A DNA stretch of 64,000 bases from Notospermus geniculatus (Eukaryota > Nemertea > Pilidiophora > Heteronemertea > Lineidae). Both the position numbers and the translations under genes were made by a program. Of the stretch, positions 1 to 14,290 are shown piece by piece; within the stretch, counting starts at the first letter, position 1, and each line of letters opens with the position of its first letter. The stretch lies in the NCBI GenBank assembly GCA_002633025.1, contig NMRB01002046.1, positions 66,709-130,708 on the forward strand. Reading direction: 5' to 3'. The notes beneath the pieces were generated by a model. It saw only the letters and a list, made by a program, of their open reading frames with translations. It was not told the origin of the DNA and did no database searches.

Positions 1-1
1 C

Positions 2-430
2 CTACTGGACGCGAACTACAACGTCAAGTTATCTGATTTCGGTTATGAGTATGTGAAAAAGAACCATTATAAAGAATTGTTTGTGGAGGTTTCGTGGCTG
101 GCACCGGAGATAATCCAAGCGGACAGGCCCGTGGAGGCGGTCGCTACCAGCGGGAGCGTGGAGGCCGACGTGTACGCCCTCGGGATGGTCCTCTGGGAAA
201 TGACAACCTGCGACCAACCCTTCAAGGACAAAGATAACCAATACCAGATTATGTGGGTGTCCTGCGAGCGGGCAGGGAGGCCGAAGATTCCACAGAACTG
301 TTCCGAAGAAATCACTGAACTGATTCAGGACTGTTGGCACCAAGTGCCCGTCATGAGACCGGCTGTAGAACACATTCTAAGCCGTCTGGAGGCAATTGAG
401 TTGCCTGACAGTCAACAGAGAAAGATTTAA
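2..430 (+). CDS. Protein kinase, C-terminal part (TKL-like), cut by window edge
   Basis: An open frame enters from the left edge and stops at TAA 428-430, giving 142 visible residues. Kinase landmarks appear in order. LSDFG is the magnesium-binding DFG motif. VSWLAPEII is the end of the activation segment with its APE motif. EADVYALGMVLWEM is subdomain IX with its conserved Asp, and MRPAVEHILSRLE is subdomain XI with the conserved Arg. The HRD catalytic loop and the N-lobe lie outside the window, so activity cannot be judged. The short DFG-to-APE spacing and the 'GMVLWEM' style fit TKL or tyrosine-kinase-like families better than AGC or CMK kinases. I cannot assign an orthologue. This is the terminal exon, followed by a roughly 470-nt 3' UTR. 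Confidence 0.85.
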   Translation, partial: LLDANYNVKLSDFGYEYVKKNHYKELFVEVSWLAPEIIQADRPVEAVATSGSVEADVYALGMVLWEMTTCDQPFKDKDNQYQIMWVSCERAGRPKIPQNCSEEITELIQDCWHQVPVMRPAVEHILSRLEAIELPDSQQRKI

Positions 431-690
431 CTGGCATAGGACATATGTCATACCAGAAAGAATATTAACAATTATTGGTAAGAATGTCACCAAAATCGTT
501 CCGATTGGTTCAATGCAATGTCAGCACCGGAGAAAAATGATCGTATGTCCCTGATTGGACAATAGAAAGAATGACATCAGGACTGTGATTATGCCTATGA
601 AACAAGGAATTTGACTATAGAATAACGTCTTCCCTGTTTCGCATATCTCCGCTTGATTAGTGAAGTTGTGACAAGCCTTAGAGACATTTA

Positions 691-841
691 CAGTGGAACC
701 TGTCTAGAAGGACGTGACACCTTTGGGATCGACGCACTGACAAGTGAAAGTAATTGAATTTACCGCTTTCGGACTAAACTTCGGTGTCCTCAGTAGAGCG
801 GTGTCCTCCAGACAGAGGTATCCGCAAAGGAGGTTCTACTG
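691..841. mobile_element. Short TIR element (Tc1/mariner-pogo-like MITE) with TA duplication
   Basis: A 151-bp non-coding element begins CAGTGGAACC and ends GGTTCTACTG, which are imperfect inverted termini. It is flanked on both sides by TA (689-690 and 842-843), the target duplication of the Tc1/mariner/pogo group. Internal 'GTGTCCT' and 'GGACGTGAC' motifs also recur, degenerate, at 1590-1760 and 46549-46663, so it belongs to a family. It has no transposase and sits in the 3' UTR of the kinase gene. Superfamily assignment rests on termini and TSD only. Confidence 0.6.
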
Positions 842-898
842 TATTGTCAGTTAATTCATCGTCCCATTCTCTGTGATGCCCATTCTCCGATGTAAAGA

Positions 899-904
899 AA
901 TAAA
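899..904 (+). terminator. Poly(A) signal AATAAA, kinase gene
   Basis: AATAAA lies 469 nt after the kinase stop codon on the same strand, with a T-rich stretch just downstream. It is the first canonical hexamer I see after the stop. Confidence 0.45.
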
Positions 905-1963
905 TATTTACTTATTTTTTTCATTCAAGCGTGTCAGCTTTTCCATTACCAGCTCACCTACGATAGTACGCACTGAACGCAAAAGAGAAACTGTGGATGG
1001 ATTACGAATACAACGGACTGGTGTGGTCGCACCTCCTTTGTCACCGTGTTGTCTTCGAAATGACGTTTTGTTCAACTTATCAATGATAGGTGGCAGGACA
1101 AAACGCTAGCCTGGCTACGCAAGCCGCAGTGCTGCCATCTATTTTCCTTGAATAGAATCTCTATGTATACTTTGTATACCTGTATTCACCAGTTCACCTG
1201 TAAACCTGTGATTACAGTGGCAGCTGTTCTCTGTCACTTGATATTAACTTTCAGTTTGAATGAACTTATTTGTGTCAAGAATTCTAGAGCAGTGACATGT
1301 AGCCTGTGCCCGTTTTTCAGTGATCAGATGTCATTAATTAGATTAGGTTGCACACGTCAACAGTGTTGATGTGTTGCTGTGTACAGTACAGCCTGTCCCA
1401 AAAGTAACTCATCCTCAGCCTGCTCTTTTCTTTTTATTCAAGGCCAATTTCAACAAGTTGAGGGCTTCGGACCTTGGTTGGACTGGTGCGTAATGTTCTC
1501 CAGCCTTATTAGCTCCTCAAGGCAGGGGCGCTACTCCCTGTGCTGCAGCATGGCAGTGGCCGATGATCTGCCGCAGAGTACCTGAAACGTGGAACCTCTC
1601 TATCAACGAGAGCTCTGGGACAGGCCGGTGTTGTCCTTAATTGAGAGGTGTCCTGATTACAAAGGTCAAAATGAAAAGAAATGACCTGTTCCATTCCATG
1701 CATCCTTATGATAGATAGGTGTCCTCCTGGCAGAGATGTCCGCAACGGGGAGGTTCCTGAGTTTGTCTCAGAAGGAACCTCATTTCAGCAATTAGAGGGT
1801 GGTTGTGTACATGCACATTTCATGTTTTATATTGGCAGTTGTCAGATGCAGGATCACAGCATTTGAAATAAGACGACATATGAGCAGAGACAACTGATTG
1901 GGACGAATGACGACAGTCCAGCATTTGTGACCCTAGATTTCTTGGCTGAGCCCAATTTGCACC
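905..1963. other. Intergenic interval, kinase to arylsulfatase
   Basis: No coding exon is supported here. The interval holds a degenerate relative of the 691-841 MITE at about 1590-1760 (GTGGAACCTC near one end, GGGGAGGTTCC near the other). The last tens of bases before 1964 should be the sulfatase 5' UTR. No TATA box stands out. Short open frames at 1148-1585 show no domain and no codon signature. Confidence 0.5.
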
Positions 1964-4900
1964 ATGACCCAGGTGTTACAAGCCGTGCGGATCATTGCCA
2001 TCCTCAGCACCGTCCTCCTGACCTACAGCAATGCCAAAAGACCCAACTTCATCATCTTCTTGGCTGATGATATGGGATATGGCGACCTCTCCAGCTATGG
2101 CCATCCAAGCCAAGAATTCGGAGCGATAGACAGACTTGCTGCTGAGGGGATGCGCTTCACTCACTGGTATTCTGCTGATGTGGTCTGTACTCCAAGCCGA
2201 GCTGCTCTTCTCACTGGTAAGGGGCTATTTATATNTGTTTCCGCTTGAATTTTCTTTTGAAAATAGTCAGATACATTGAGTCAGTCCTATACTTGATGAT
2301 GGACGTGTAAAATTCAAAATTTAGTGGACTACTTGAGGTATATTTAGGGCTAGAAGTAGGGTGTAGTTTCAGAATTAAATGGCAAATAACGTTGGTTTGA
2401 CTTTCGACGTCATACGTTTAACTGAGTTGTTCGTCAGCGCCAGGTCACGGATTAGTTCCGCCGGTTCCTCATTAAGCATATTGTTCGACAGTACGTATAT
2501 GTTACCTGTCTTTTTTCAGCATGTCCCACTATTCAGGCGCCACAATTCGGTCATATCAGCTCATTCAACAGCCTCACCTATGCTCTGTTTCGTTGTCAGG
2601 ACAATTTCTTAATGTATGGCCGACCAATCCTCAGGTGCGATCGCGGCCAATGGAACGGCTCACCTCCCCTCTGTCGGTACAAAGGTGAGTGTGCCGGGAT
2701 TTGACGGAACCACAGAGGGCTGGGCGACAGGCGCAAGACACGTTTCCAATGTGATTCCCCGACATTGAAACGATCGGGATGCCGCCGACCTCTCTGTTTT
2801 TAGCTCACCTGTGAGCTATAGTCGCCATGCAGTGTCCGTCGTCGTCGTCGTCGTCCGTTTACAGGCCACGTTTCATAACTGCTGGGCCTACTGGCACCAA
2901 CTTGGTACATATGTGCGCCTCGGTCAGATGACCTCAGATACCAAGTTTCGGTCCAATTTGATTCCTGGCTTGGCCACCAGGGGGCTAAACCGAAAACCTT
3001 TAAAATGCTATTTCGCCTTAACCATTGATCAGATACTGACCAAATATGTATCGTAGGTATATCTGATGAGGATACATGACATATCAGCCGAGTTTTTTAT
3101 TTGACCTAATTTTCAAGGTCACAGAGGTCAAAGTTCGAAATTTAACCGATGGTGGCACGTTTCGCGGCTATTTGTCCTGGATTCTTCAAATTAGGTGTGA
3201 TGATTTATCTATTGACCTGAAATTGGGTACATATATTCCCCTAGGTCAGTTGACCAATGACACCAAGTTTTGGCCCAATTCGATTCTTGGGGTGGCCATC
3301 AGGTGGCTAAAACCAAAAACACAATTGTCATCTGTTCTTCTGGTACATTCGCCCACAGGTGAGCACATGGTCCTTGGTTCATTTCATTTCTCTTCAGCGT
3401 TCTGCCTGACAAACAGTCTCTCAAACGGAACCATATTCATTGATCCCGCCATAATGATGCCAGGACCGTGGGTCAGAAACCAAAATAACGCCAGCTACAC
3501 ATGTGATAGTGGCTTCGTTCCTTTGACGGACACCACGGCTATCAAGTGCGTGATTGGAGAGTGGCAGCCAAATCCGAGATGCGTCCGAGGTGAGGGAGCA
3601 TCCTCTTCGAAATAAGAATTCAAAATACAGCATTGTTTGTAAAGGGGACATTTTGTTGTTATTTTACTTAGATTCTGTCCACACATCGCCATCGTGTTTG
3701 ATTTCAGATAATCCGTGCCCGGACCATCCCGCCATCCAGAACGGCACGGTTACCTTGTCGACGAGCCGAATGTTACCTGGAACAGTTGCAAAGGTCACCT
3801 GCAGACCAGGATTATTTCTTCGCGGCTCGGAGATTAGGACCTGTTTGGAGAATGGGTCTTGGAGCGGCGCCAGTGCCTCCTGCAGTGAGTAAAGCAGGCC
3901 TCACACGAGGGCGGTTCAACAGGGTGCTGAACCTCAATGACAACACCTAGACACCGTCAGGGTGTTCGCCATTGACCGCCACCTCGTTTTTAGAACCGCA
4001 TGATTTTCAAAATGTTTGAAATTTTCACGGGAGTTCTCAAAACGGGGAATCACCGAGTTGCTACCTTGTTGTCACTTTCAAAACCCTTCAGAAACACTGA
4101 AAATTGCGGCCACCTCGCAGTATCCTCTAGACACTGCACATGAACCGCACATGACCGTGTTAACACCGCATATCACCTCGTATCTTTATTGTATCCCAAC
4201 ATTCATAGACCTGGATGGCCGATTCACCGATGTTTAATAATACCGACGTTGTCCAGAATCCTAAAGATGACAGCTGCAATACTCGCGTACACTCCATTTT
4301 TACTAGGGAGTTTTCGCAAAGCCCCCGAAACGTCAACGCGAACGCCAAACCCATTGTTCGATGCCACGAAGACAGCACTGAACAAAAGGATAGACGTTCG
4401 CGTTGGTGTTTCGGGGGCTTTGCGAAAACTCCCTATTACTGAAACAATGAAGCGGACGCGAACTGCTCTCTGATGGGACGGGTTTAGGCCTAATGCTTAA
4501 ATGAACTATACATGTACATGTATTGTTTTGTATATTGGTGCACTGTTAAAAATATTTGTAAATTTACAGCAGTATCTGTAAATTTACAGCAGAATTTTCA
4601 CTGCATGGTTGCTGTAAAATTCATTTTACTGCAAACTGCTGTTTTTTTGCTGGAATTTAGCAGCAAGATTACAGTTACTCAGTTTTAAATACAGCATTTT
4701 TTGCAGAATTTATATCATTTTGCTGTCAAAATACAGCAAACGGGTGCTGTCAAAATACAGAAAAAGTGCTGTGTTACTCTGCTGCCAGCATTTGCTGTAA
4801 AAATTTTGCTGTTAAAAATTTTTACAGCAAGTGTTGGCAGCAGAGTAACACAGCACTTTTCTGTATTTTGACAGCATCCATTTGCTGTATTTTGACAGCA

Positions 4901-6847
4901 AAATGGTATAAATTCTGCAAAAATGCTGTCTTTAAAACTGAGAAACTGTAATCTTGCTGCTAAATTCCAGTAAAAAAACAGCAGTTTGCAGTAAAATGAA
5001 TTTTACAGCAACCATGCAGTGAAAATTCTGCTGTAAATNGAGACACAAAATAGAGGTGTCACCGGTGAAAATAGCCCAAATTATAAGAAAGAGGGTGTGT
5101 CCCAAATTATGCAATGGAAAGGCCTGAGCAACCATTCAGTCATATATCATCAGAAACTCAATTTATCCCTATAACACCTGGAGGCACCCAATGGTGCCTG
5201 CAGGTGTTATAGGGTTAACCCTACATGTATATCAGGTGTTATAGGGCTAAAGCTGGCAAGGATGACTTGTACTTGTCCCCTTTTGTGGGAATCCAACTTC
5301 ACGGGCCACATTCAAGTCAGGACAATCTGTGAGTGTGAAGTTGCCAGGTCTTAATCCCACTAACAGTAATGTGTCTTCCGGTCAAGCTTTTCACTCTGAA
5401 TTCCCCTTTATTTCAGGTTCATATGAACCAAGCCAGGAGATACAGATGTTTCCTCTATCAGAACACTACAATCATTCAACAGCCGATTGACTTCCGTAAT
5501 CTCTCCAGCCGGTTTGTCCATGATGCCAAAGCATTCCTCTATGACAATGCCGACCATCCATTTTTCCTGTATTACCCCTTGCCACAAACTCATACACCAA
5601 TGTTCAACATGCCACGGTTTGCAAACAAATCTCAGAGAGGTAAGGCCTAGGATGTCAACAGTATGACCTTTCTCTAATGATTGCCTTCAGTGATCAAATG
5701 GTATCAGCCCTCAATAAGCTAGCATTGTGTAAACAACATCATTATGTCCCTAGAACACACCTCAAAATTTGCTTCTTCAGGTCGTTACGGTGACCAGATA
5801 AACGAGATGTCTTGGGCCATATCAGAGATCATGGATACCCTCAAGGAACTGAAATTGGAAGAGGACACCCTTGTTTTGTTCCTCTCCGATCATGGTCCAC
5901 ATACGGAAGTGTGCATGGAAGGAGGTGATGCTGGCATACTCCGAGGTAAAGCAGATTATTCTGTTAAAACTGATGCTGAGAATTATGAAGAACAACTGAT
6001 AGGCTTTAAAAGCTCTTGTACATTTCTTGGAGTTCAGTTGAGTTTTACCTTCATCATGCCAGTCCCAAGTTACTGTACATGGAAGGACCTACTGCTGGCG
6101 ACTTCAGCAATCAAAATGTGCAGGTAGTGTCGACTAGGATCAACTTTAGTCATCTGGAAAGCAGTTTTTCTCGAGTAGCCTATACTGTGATCTGTCTTAT
6201 GTCAGATGAACTCTGTCGTTTTCATTTCAGGAGGCAAACTAACTTTCTTTGAAGGAGGTGTGCGAGTTCCAGCCATAGCCCGCTGGCCGGGGAAGATCAG
6301 ACCTTCCCAAGTCTCTCACGACGTCATCAGTACAATGGACATCTTCCCAACCATACTGGAACTAGCTGGAGCAAGGAAACCAAATCATACCCTTGACGGT
6401 CACAGCATCACTGACATTCTGTTTCAAACTGGGAGTAAATCTCATGAGACACTTTTCTATCATTTAGACAGAGATGTTGTGGCCGTGCGCCACAAGAATT
6501 ACAAAGTTCATTTCAAAGCTGCAGGGCTTCCGAATGAAAAATATATCAAACGTTTCTGCCCTGGTGGCTTTCCTACTAGAAGTTACATGTTTGGTGAACA
6601 TCACGTCGTGGCCCTTCCCTTCGATATGCCGCTGGTTTATGATGTGGAAAAGGACCCTGGGGAGCGCTACCCATTAAATCCTAGAGATCATGATGATCTT
6701 TTAAGAGAAGTACGAGAGGAGATTAGAAAGCATTTCGCCGGTATTCCTCCGATCTGGAGCCTGTTGTTTCGAACCCAAACCAATACAAAAGTAATCCCTT
6801 GTTGTAATCCACCGTATTGTATGTGCAATTTCCCTGGGATACGATAG
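1964..6847 (+). CDS. Secreted arylsulfatase, steryl-sulfatase type; middle exons missing
   Basis: Four exons are recognised: 1964-2216, 5417-5639, 5781-5945 and 6231-6847 (stop TGA/TAG region at 6845-6847). The last three join in matching phase (1,1). Exon 1 gives a signal peptide (about residues 1-24), the metal-binding Asp pair (Asp35-Asp36 in [11 protein letters not shown]) and the sulfatase signature with Cys75 in [11 protein letters not shown], the residue that sulfatases convert to formylglycine. Later exons give [10 protein letters not shown] (metal site) and [15 protein letters not shown] (catalytic Lys region). The C-terminal CC-x-C tail resembles human STS/ARSD-type enzymes. Known sulfatases carry a KWHLG block of about 100 residues between exons 1 and 2 as found here. 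It is absent: exon 1 ends in phase 1 while 5417 begins in phase 0. Single-N gaps at 2235 and 5039 bracket the hole, so assembly loss is likelier than a real deletion. Substrate is unknown. Confidence 0.85.
2235..2235. other. Single-N assembly join
   Basis: A lone N interrupts the first intron of the arylsulfatase, 18 bases after its splice donor. Matching lone Ns occur at 5039, 11837, 34544, 45323 and 51429. The ones at 5039 and 51429 sit exactly at structural breaks (palindrome end, duplicated block), so these look like contig joins rather than ambiguous base calls. Confidence 0.6.
2520..3884 (+). CDS. Three sushi (CCP) domain exons, gene uncertain
   Basis: Three exons, 2520-2684, 3398-3589 and 3708-3884, each have an AG acceptor, a GT donor and 1-1 phase, the classic arrangement of shuffled sushi modules. 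Each encodes one domain with four ordered cysteines and the conserved Trp before the last one: [19 protein letters not shown] and [10 protein letters not shown]. Sushi modules are extracellular recognition units of complement, adhesion and selectin-type proteins. They lie inside the first intron of the arylsulfatase on a contig bounded by Ns (2235, 5039), so they probably belong to another gene placed here by misassembly. Phase would allow splicing from sulfatase exon 1 (phase 1), but that would turn the LLTG end of the active-site motif into LLTA. Confidence 0.75.
2802..3367. repeat. Interspersed repeat with AGCTCACCTGTG / CACAGGTGAGCA ends
   Basis: The element starts near AGCTCACCTGTGAGCTA and ends CACAGGTGAGCA, so its ends are inverted copies of each other. 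A (GTC)n stretch lies near the left end, followed by two internal repeats of the 'GGTACATAT..CAGxTGACC..ACCAAGTTT' type at about 2905-2960 and 3225-3275. From memory a very abundant bivalve repeat has similar ends and a GTCCGTC run, but I cannot align them here. It lies in the intron between sushi exons 1 and 2. An open frame at 3076-3615 runs through it into sushi exon 2 and is not meaningful. Confidence 0.5.
4304..4435. repeat. Hairpin with 41-bp arms
   Basis: Left arm 4304-4344 and right arm 4395-4435 are reverse complements with only a couple of mismatches, separated by about 50 bp. The arms are CpG-rich (GTTCGCGTT), unlike the AT-rich surroundings. It is probably a MITE or foldback element. 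Confidence 0.7.
4576..5038. mobile_element. Near-complete palindromic foldback element
   Basis: About 460 bp reads almost the same on both strands, with its centre near 4808. The outer arm 4576-4673 pairs with 4946-5038, and the inner parts (TGCTGTCAAAATACAGCA types) also pair. It is built from many TTTACAGC/GCTGTAAA steps and has no coding capacity. The right end coincides with the lone N at 5039, as expected where an assembler stops in a long palindrome. Confidence 0.75.
5167..5214. repeat. Short hairpin, 22-bp arms
   Basis: 5167-5188 and 5193-5214 are reverse complements with one mismatch and a 4-base loop. The outer part (CAGGTGTTATAGGG) recurs once more at about 5231-5246. Confidence 0.6.
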
Positions 6848-8692
6848 TGGTGCTGTCCTATGTACCAACCAGTACCAGTAATCTTATTCAGTTTACAGTA
6901 GTTGCTGGTCGTCACCATTAAGGTCCTATATATGCTGAGAGTCATTGAGGATATTCGTCAATGACAAGCTATGTATCCTGGTATCAATGGATCTGATGGT
7001 GACGTCATCACGTCTTTAGGCGTGCTCTGGGGACGTAATGTCATACCCGTTCGGCCGTCGTACATGACGTTGCCGACGTCAGGGATGACGTGACGGCAAT
7101 CTCGGTGACGTCAAAAGGCCTGAGCGGCATTGTTATTATTGTTAATATCTTGATATTTCGAAAACTACAAGCGATATCAAAATTCGGGCTTCGTAAGGAC
7201 ACTTCCCAGGCCCGTCTGCATTAGCATATCAAGTTTGGCGGCGATCCATTCATTAGTCTCGGAGAAAATCGCAAACAAACAAACTCTTGTCGAGTTTTAG
7301 TATACCATTTACCATTAGCACTCTTCATATATGATAGACAGCTGGAATTTGCTTTCTATACCATTTACCTTTAGCACTCTTCATTTATGATAGACAGCCG
7401 GGATTTGGTTTCTGTACCATTTAGTTCTCTTCATTCATAATACTCAACATTGAAGAACTGCCTGGATGAACTTCACAGGTAGGCCTTCAAAAAGGGGCCA
7501 GTGCAATTTATATATTCTGTGGAGGGGCCAAATGAAAGAGCTGGAGTTATCAGTCAGAAAACATAGTCATATACATGTATGTTTAGCAAGTGCCATTAAC
7601 TTCAATGTTTTTGACAGTATATCCAGTGTATCAAAGTACTTTATGTGATAGTGTTTGTATTCTGTATACAGATGGTTTATACATGCACATGCATTTATTC
7701 GAATGAAATACAACGAGTAGAAACAGAAATGCAGTGTTCTTTGTTGACCAGTACCGGTAATCATTTGTTGAATATTCCCATATCCTGCAAGAAGATAACA
7801 AACTTGAAGAGGTTAGAAATCACAACAAATGGCCTAATTATAGATTTGCCATCCGTTTATTTAAAAATACAGTTACATTAAATACTCTTGCAACACAAAA
7901 GTTTCATGGTAGAGAGAGAGGTGTAAGCATTTCTAATATACACCCAGGAAACACCACACAGTAAGAACCCATGCAAGTAAAAGCCAAAGCATAAGAGAGC
8001 ATAATGCAGTCAAGACTACAATATTGATGTAACACTGCCCTCGCTACCGGTACTAGGTATTTCATATAGCGGACTCTAGTCTACATACTACATCAGATAA
8101 ATAAGATAACTAACGTAACAAAATGTACATTTACAGCTATATACAGATAATAATTGTAGTCATATATTACATCTGTGGGAGATTTCAAAGTTGGCATTAA
8201 CAGTGGTGTTTCACTTACATTTTGTACAGTAAAACACCTTACTTATTAATCACCCATAGTACATCTTCTGTATAATTCATTTATACGAACTCAAAGATAT
8301 CTTCAAAATATAGACATACTGAAATACTCACTTCCACTGAGACTTAGAAGCATGAGATGCAAAGTGACACGTCTATTCCCAACTTAATTGCACCAACCCG
8401 AAATATCCGTGAATTCCAACACAAATACTCTGGCAATCTACCACTCCCCACTTGGCAAAATGATACCACAAAGTGCTCAATACTGTGGAACTTATATAAA
8501 ACGGCACGCCAACTTGAGAGCAAGGGCCCAGGCTAACATTTCAGCAATGTATTCCAGTGACTGGTCCACATATTTTTACACCGAAGAGGCGAAATTCAGC
8601 CAGTTATCACACAACATTGTGGACAAGTTTCAGTCACGTACGGGACTGAAGTATGATAGCGTCCAGTCTTTAGACCATAGTACAAAGGTTCC
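6848..8692. other. Interval between convergent sulfatase and ZFPL1
   Basis: This holds the 3' UTRs of two convergent genes and intergenic DNA. 6990-7115 is CpG-rich with several CRE-like sites (separate entry). 7120-7300 looks like an old interspersed repeat followed by three similar blocks at about 7305-7440 (TACCATTTAxC..TCTTCAT..ATGATAGACAGC). A minus-strand AATAAA at 7856-7861 could end ZFPL1 but would imply an 830-nt 3' UTR. The small open frames here have no recognisable domain. Confidence 0.5.
7000..7113. promoter_or_regulatory. Cluster of CRE-like (CREB/ATF) sites
   Basis: Full palindromic TGACGTCA occurs at 7000-7007 and 7106-7113. Half or variant sites TGACGT (7065-7070), GACGTCA (7075-7081) and TGACGTGA (7086-7093) lie between them. 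Chance would give about one full site per 65 kb or fewer. The location, downstream of two convergent genes, argues either for an enhancer or for a CpG-rich transposon fragment. No function is shown. Confidence 0.35.
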
Positions 8693-12331
<3,639 letters not shown>

Positions 12332-14290
12332 AGATTTCCTTTGAAAAATCCATGGCCTTCACCTTCTGCTGGGGGTCCACTGGTTCTGTTACGACAAATT
12401 CATGTAACTACAGAAGATGAAGAGGATCGGCCAGAGAATCCTTTCATGAAACTCCGTAGAAGTGTTGGGAAACAGAGGGATGTTATCACATTTCTACAGC
12501 AGAGGATAGACCTTGAACCAGAGACCATTAGGAATTGGTTGAGGAACAGGAAACGCCTGATATTGACTGAAGATCAACGGTCGGTATTAAACAAGATTCG
12601 CTACTAATACTACCACTGCCAGTAGCCAAACATGGGGATGCCCCTGTTGCTGACTAGTGACACTCCTCAAAGCTCATGGAAGAGGGAGCTTCTTATATGG
12701 TTTATTTGAAATACTCCATTATGATTATCAATTTCTAGATTATGCATGGTGAGAGCAGTTTCTATTAATATTTTTGACAGAGTAGTAAGTTTATATTTCA
12801 TGTGAAGATGATGTGAAAGAAGTGCTCTTTTGTTTACAGTTTCAGTTTGGAGCGTTATGAATCACTTGGAGGAGAACTTGCAGCTGCCCATTTTGTCACT
12901 GCCCGTGGTGGAGCAGTGAAATTTGAAGACAATGACAGATGGCTTGTCCTGGATAAGAAAACAGGAGATGTGCCATTTTTGCCAAGGAGAAAAACACCTG
13001 GAATTCACATTGAGGCTATTGATTTGTCGAAAGTTCACATAGTATATGAAGGTTTTGAAAACTTGGGTAAGTACAATCCATATAAGGGTCTATATTGTGC
13101 CACAGTAGACATATTCTACATTGAATTACTTGCCTCTTTCTTGGTACTGGCTAGAGTGATATTATTGAGCAGTCAATTGATTTTGATATCCTGATTGAAA
13201 ACTTTGATAATAAACAAAAAGTCAATCTCCAGAATTCACGAATTTTCGACCCCAACCGGGGTCTTTTTCTTTTTCACTTGAAAAAGACCCCGGTTGGGGT
13301 CGAAAATTCGTGAATTCTGGAGATTGACTTTTTGTTTATTATCATTTAGTGTGTCAATTTTGTGCTTTTTGTACCTCTGATTGAAAACTTTGAGCTTCAA
13401 TGGAATTTTGTAAAATGATAATTTGAGAAATTGGGGTGAAAATTGCCTTCGCATCAACTTCATAGTGCTCTTTTCTTTCATGTGTATGAAAGTGTACAAG
13501 ATAAACCAAAGTTTGAATCTTTTATTTCTCCTTCAGTTGGTTTGAAACGCATCAAATACTTGAACGTAAGCGGATGTCTCTTTGTGGATGATTGGTGCTT
13601 ACATAGATTACACAATTTCAAAACATCACTTGTCCATTTGGATGTTAGTGAATGCCCAAGTATCACAGAGAGAGGAATTGCATCTCTTCACCATTTAACG
13701 TAAGTTATGAATAAAATAACCAGTCAACACACTGCAGTACAACATTCAAGTTAGCTGGAGAGTAGGCCACACCCAGATCTCTTATTGCTGTCTCATGACC
13801 AGATGTTGTCAACTTCAACTTTTAATACTTTTGAATGATGTCTGCAATTGTTCATATCCTTGCTAAGATATTCATGGAAATGTTTCTGCACATTGATAAT
13901 GGAAATTTGCATACCGGTATCAAGAAGTGGCTGTTTTATTTCATTTTCAGGAACCTTAGAAAGTTGAATATCACAAATACGCCAAACATTGCTTACAAAC
14001 AACTTGTTTCCTCCCAACTTGAAGAGGAATTACCCAACTTATTCATCCATGGTGTGGATTATAGTCCTGAACAGATGAAGAAGGAATTAGCAGAGGCTGA
14101 AGAGATAGAAAAACGTAGAAGAACTTGGCAAAAAGTGACAGACTTTGATGCTGGATACTTGGAAGCACGTTTGGTTGGCATGAAAAAGTTTGAGAACTTC
14201 TTAAAATATTTGCCCGAGTCTGGCAAAGGTTCTTGGGCAGATGGTTGGTTTGCTCCCAAGATGAAACATAAAGAAGTGTCAGAATGGTGA
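12332..14290 (+). CDS. DMAC2: DMAC2 (ATP5SL), mitochondrial complex I assembly; first exon missing
   Basis: Exons 12332-12579, 12840-13066, 13537-13699 and 13951-14290 (stop TGA) encode 325 residues. Phases match, although the first donor (GTCGGT, 12580) is weak. No in-frame ATG lies upstream before a stop at 12278-12280, and an acceptor CAG ends at 12331, so a 5' exon with the mitochondrial presequence is missing. Family marks are ARGGAVKF, VDDWCLHRL and ITERGIASLHHL..NLRKLNI, the short leucine-rich repeats shared with human DMAC2. VDDWCL and the 'ERG..LHHL' block fit DMAC2 better than its paralogue DMAC2L. In human cells DMAC2 helps assemble the distal membrane arm of complex I. The charged C-terminal tail (EELPN onward, about 90 residues) is longer than in human. 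Confidence 0.93.
13206..13343. repeat. Perfect 64-bp inverted repeat in DMAC2 intron
   Basis: 13206-13269 and 13280-13343 are exact reverse complements over 64 bases, with a 10-base loop at 13270-13279. A 17-bp direct repeat (CTGATTGAAAACTTTGA) lies before (about 13191-13207) and after (about 13378-13394) the hairpin. Perfect arms imply recent origin or active homogenisation, as in a young foldback MITE. Confidence 0.85.

Noticed and set aside
3076-3615. 179-codon open frame joining a repeat to a sushi domain
   Set aside because: The frame reads through an intronic repeat. The true sushi exon starts at the acceptor at 3397.
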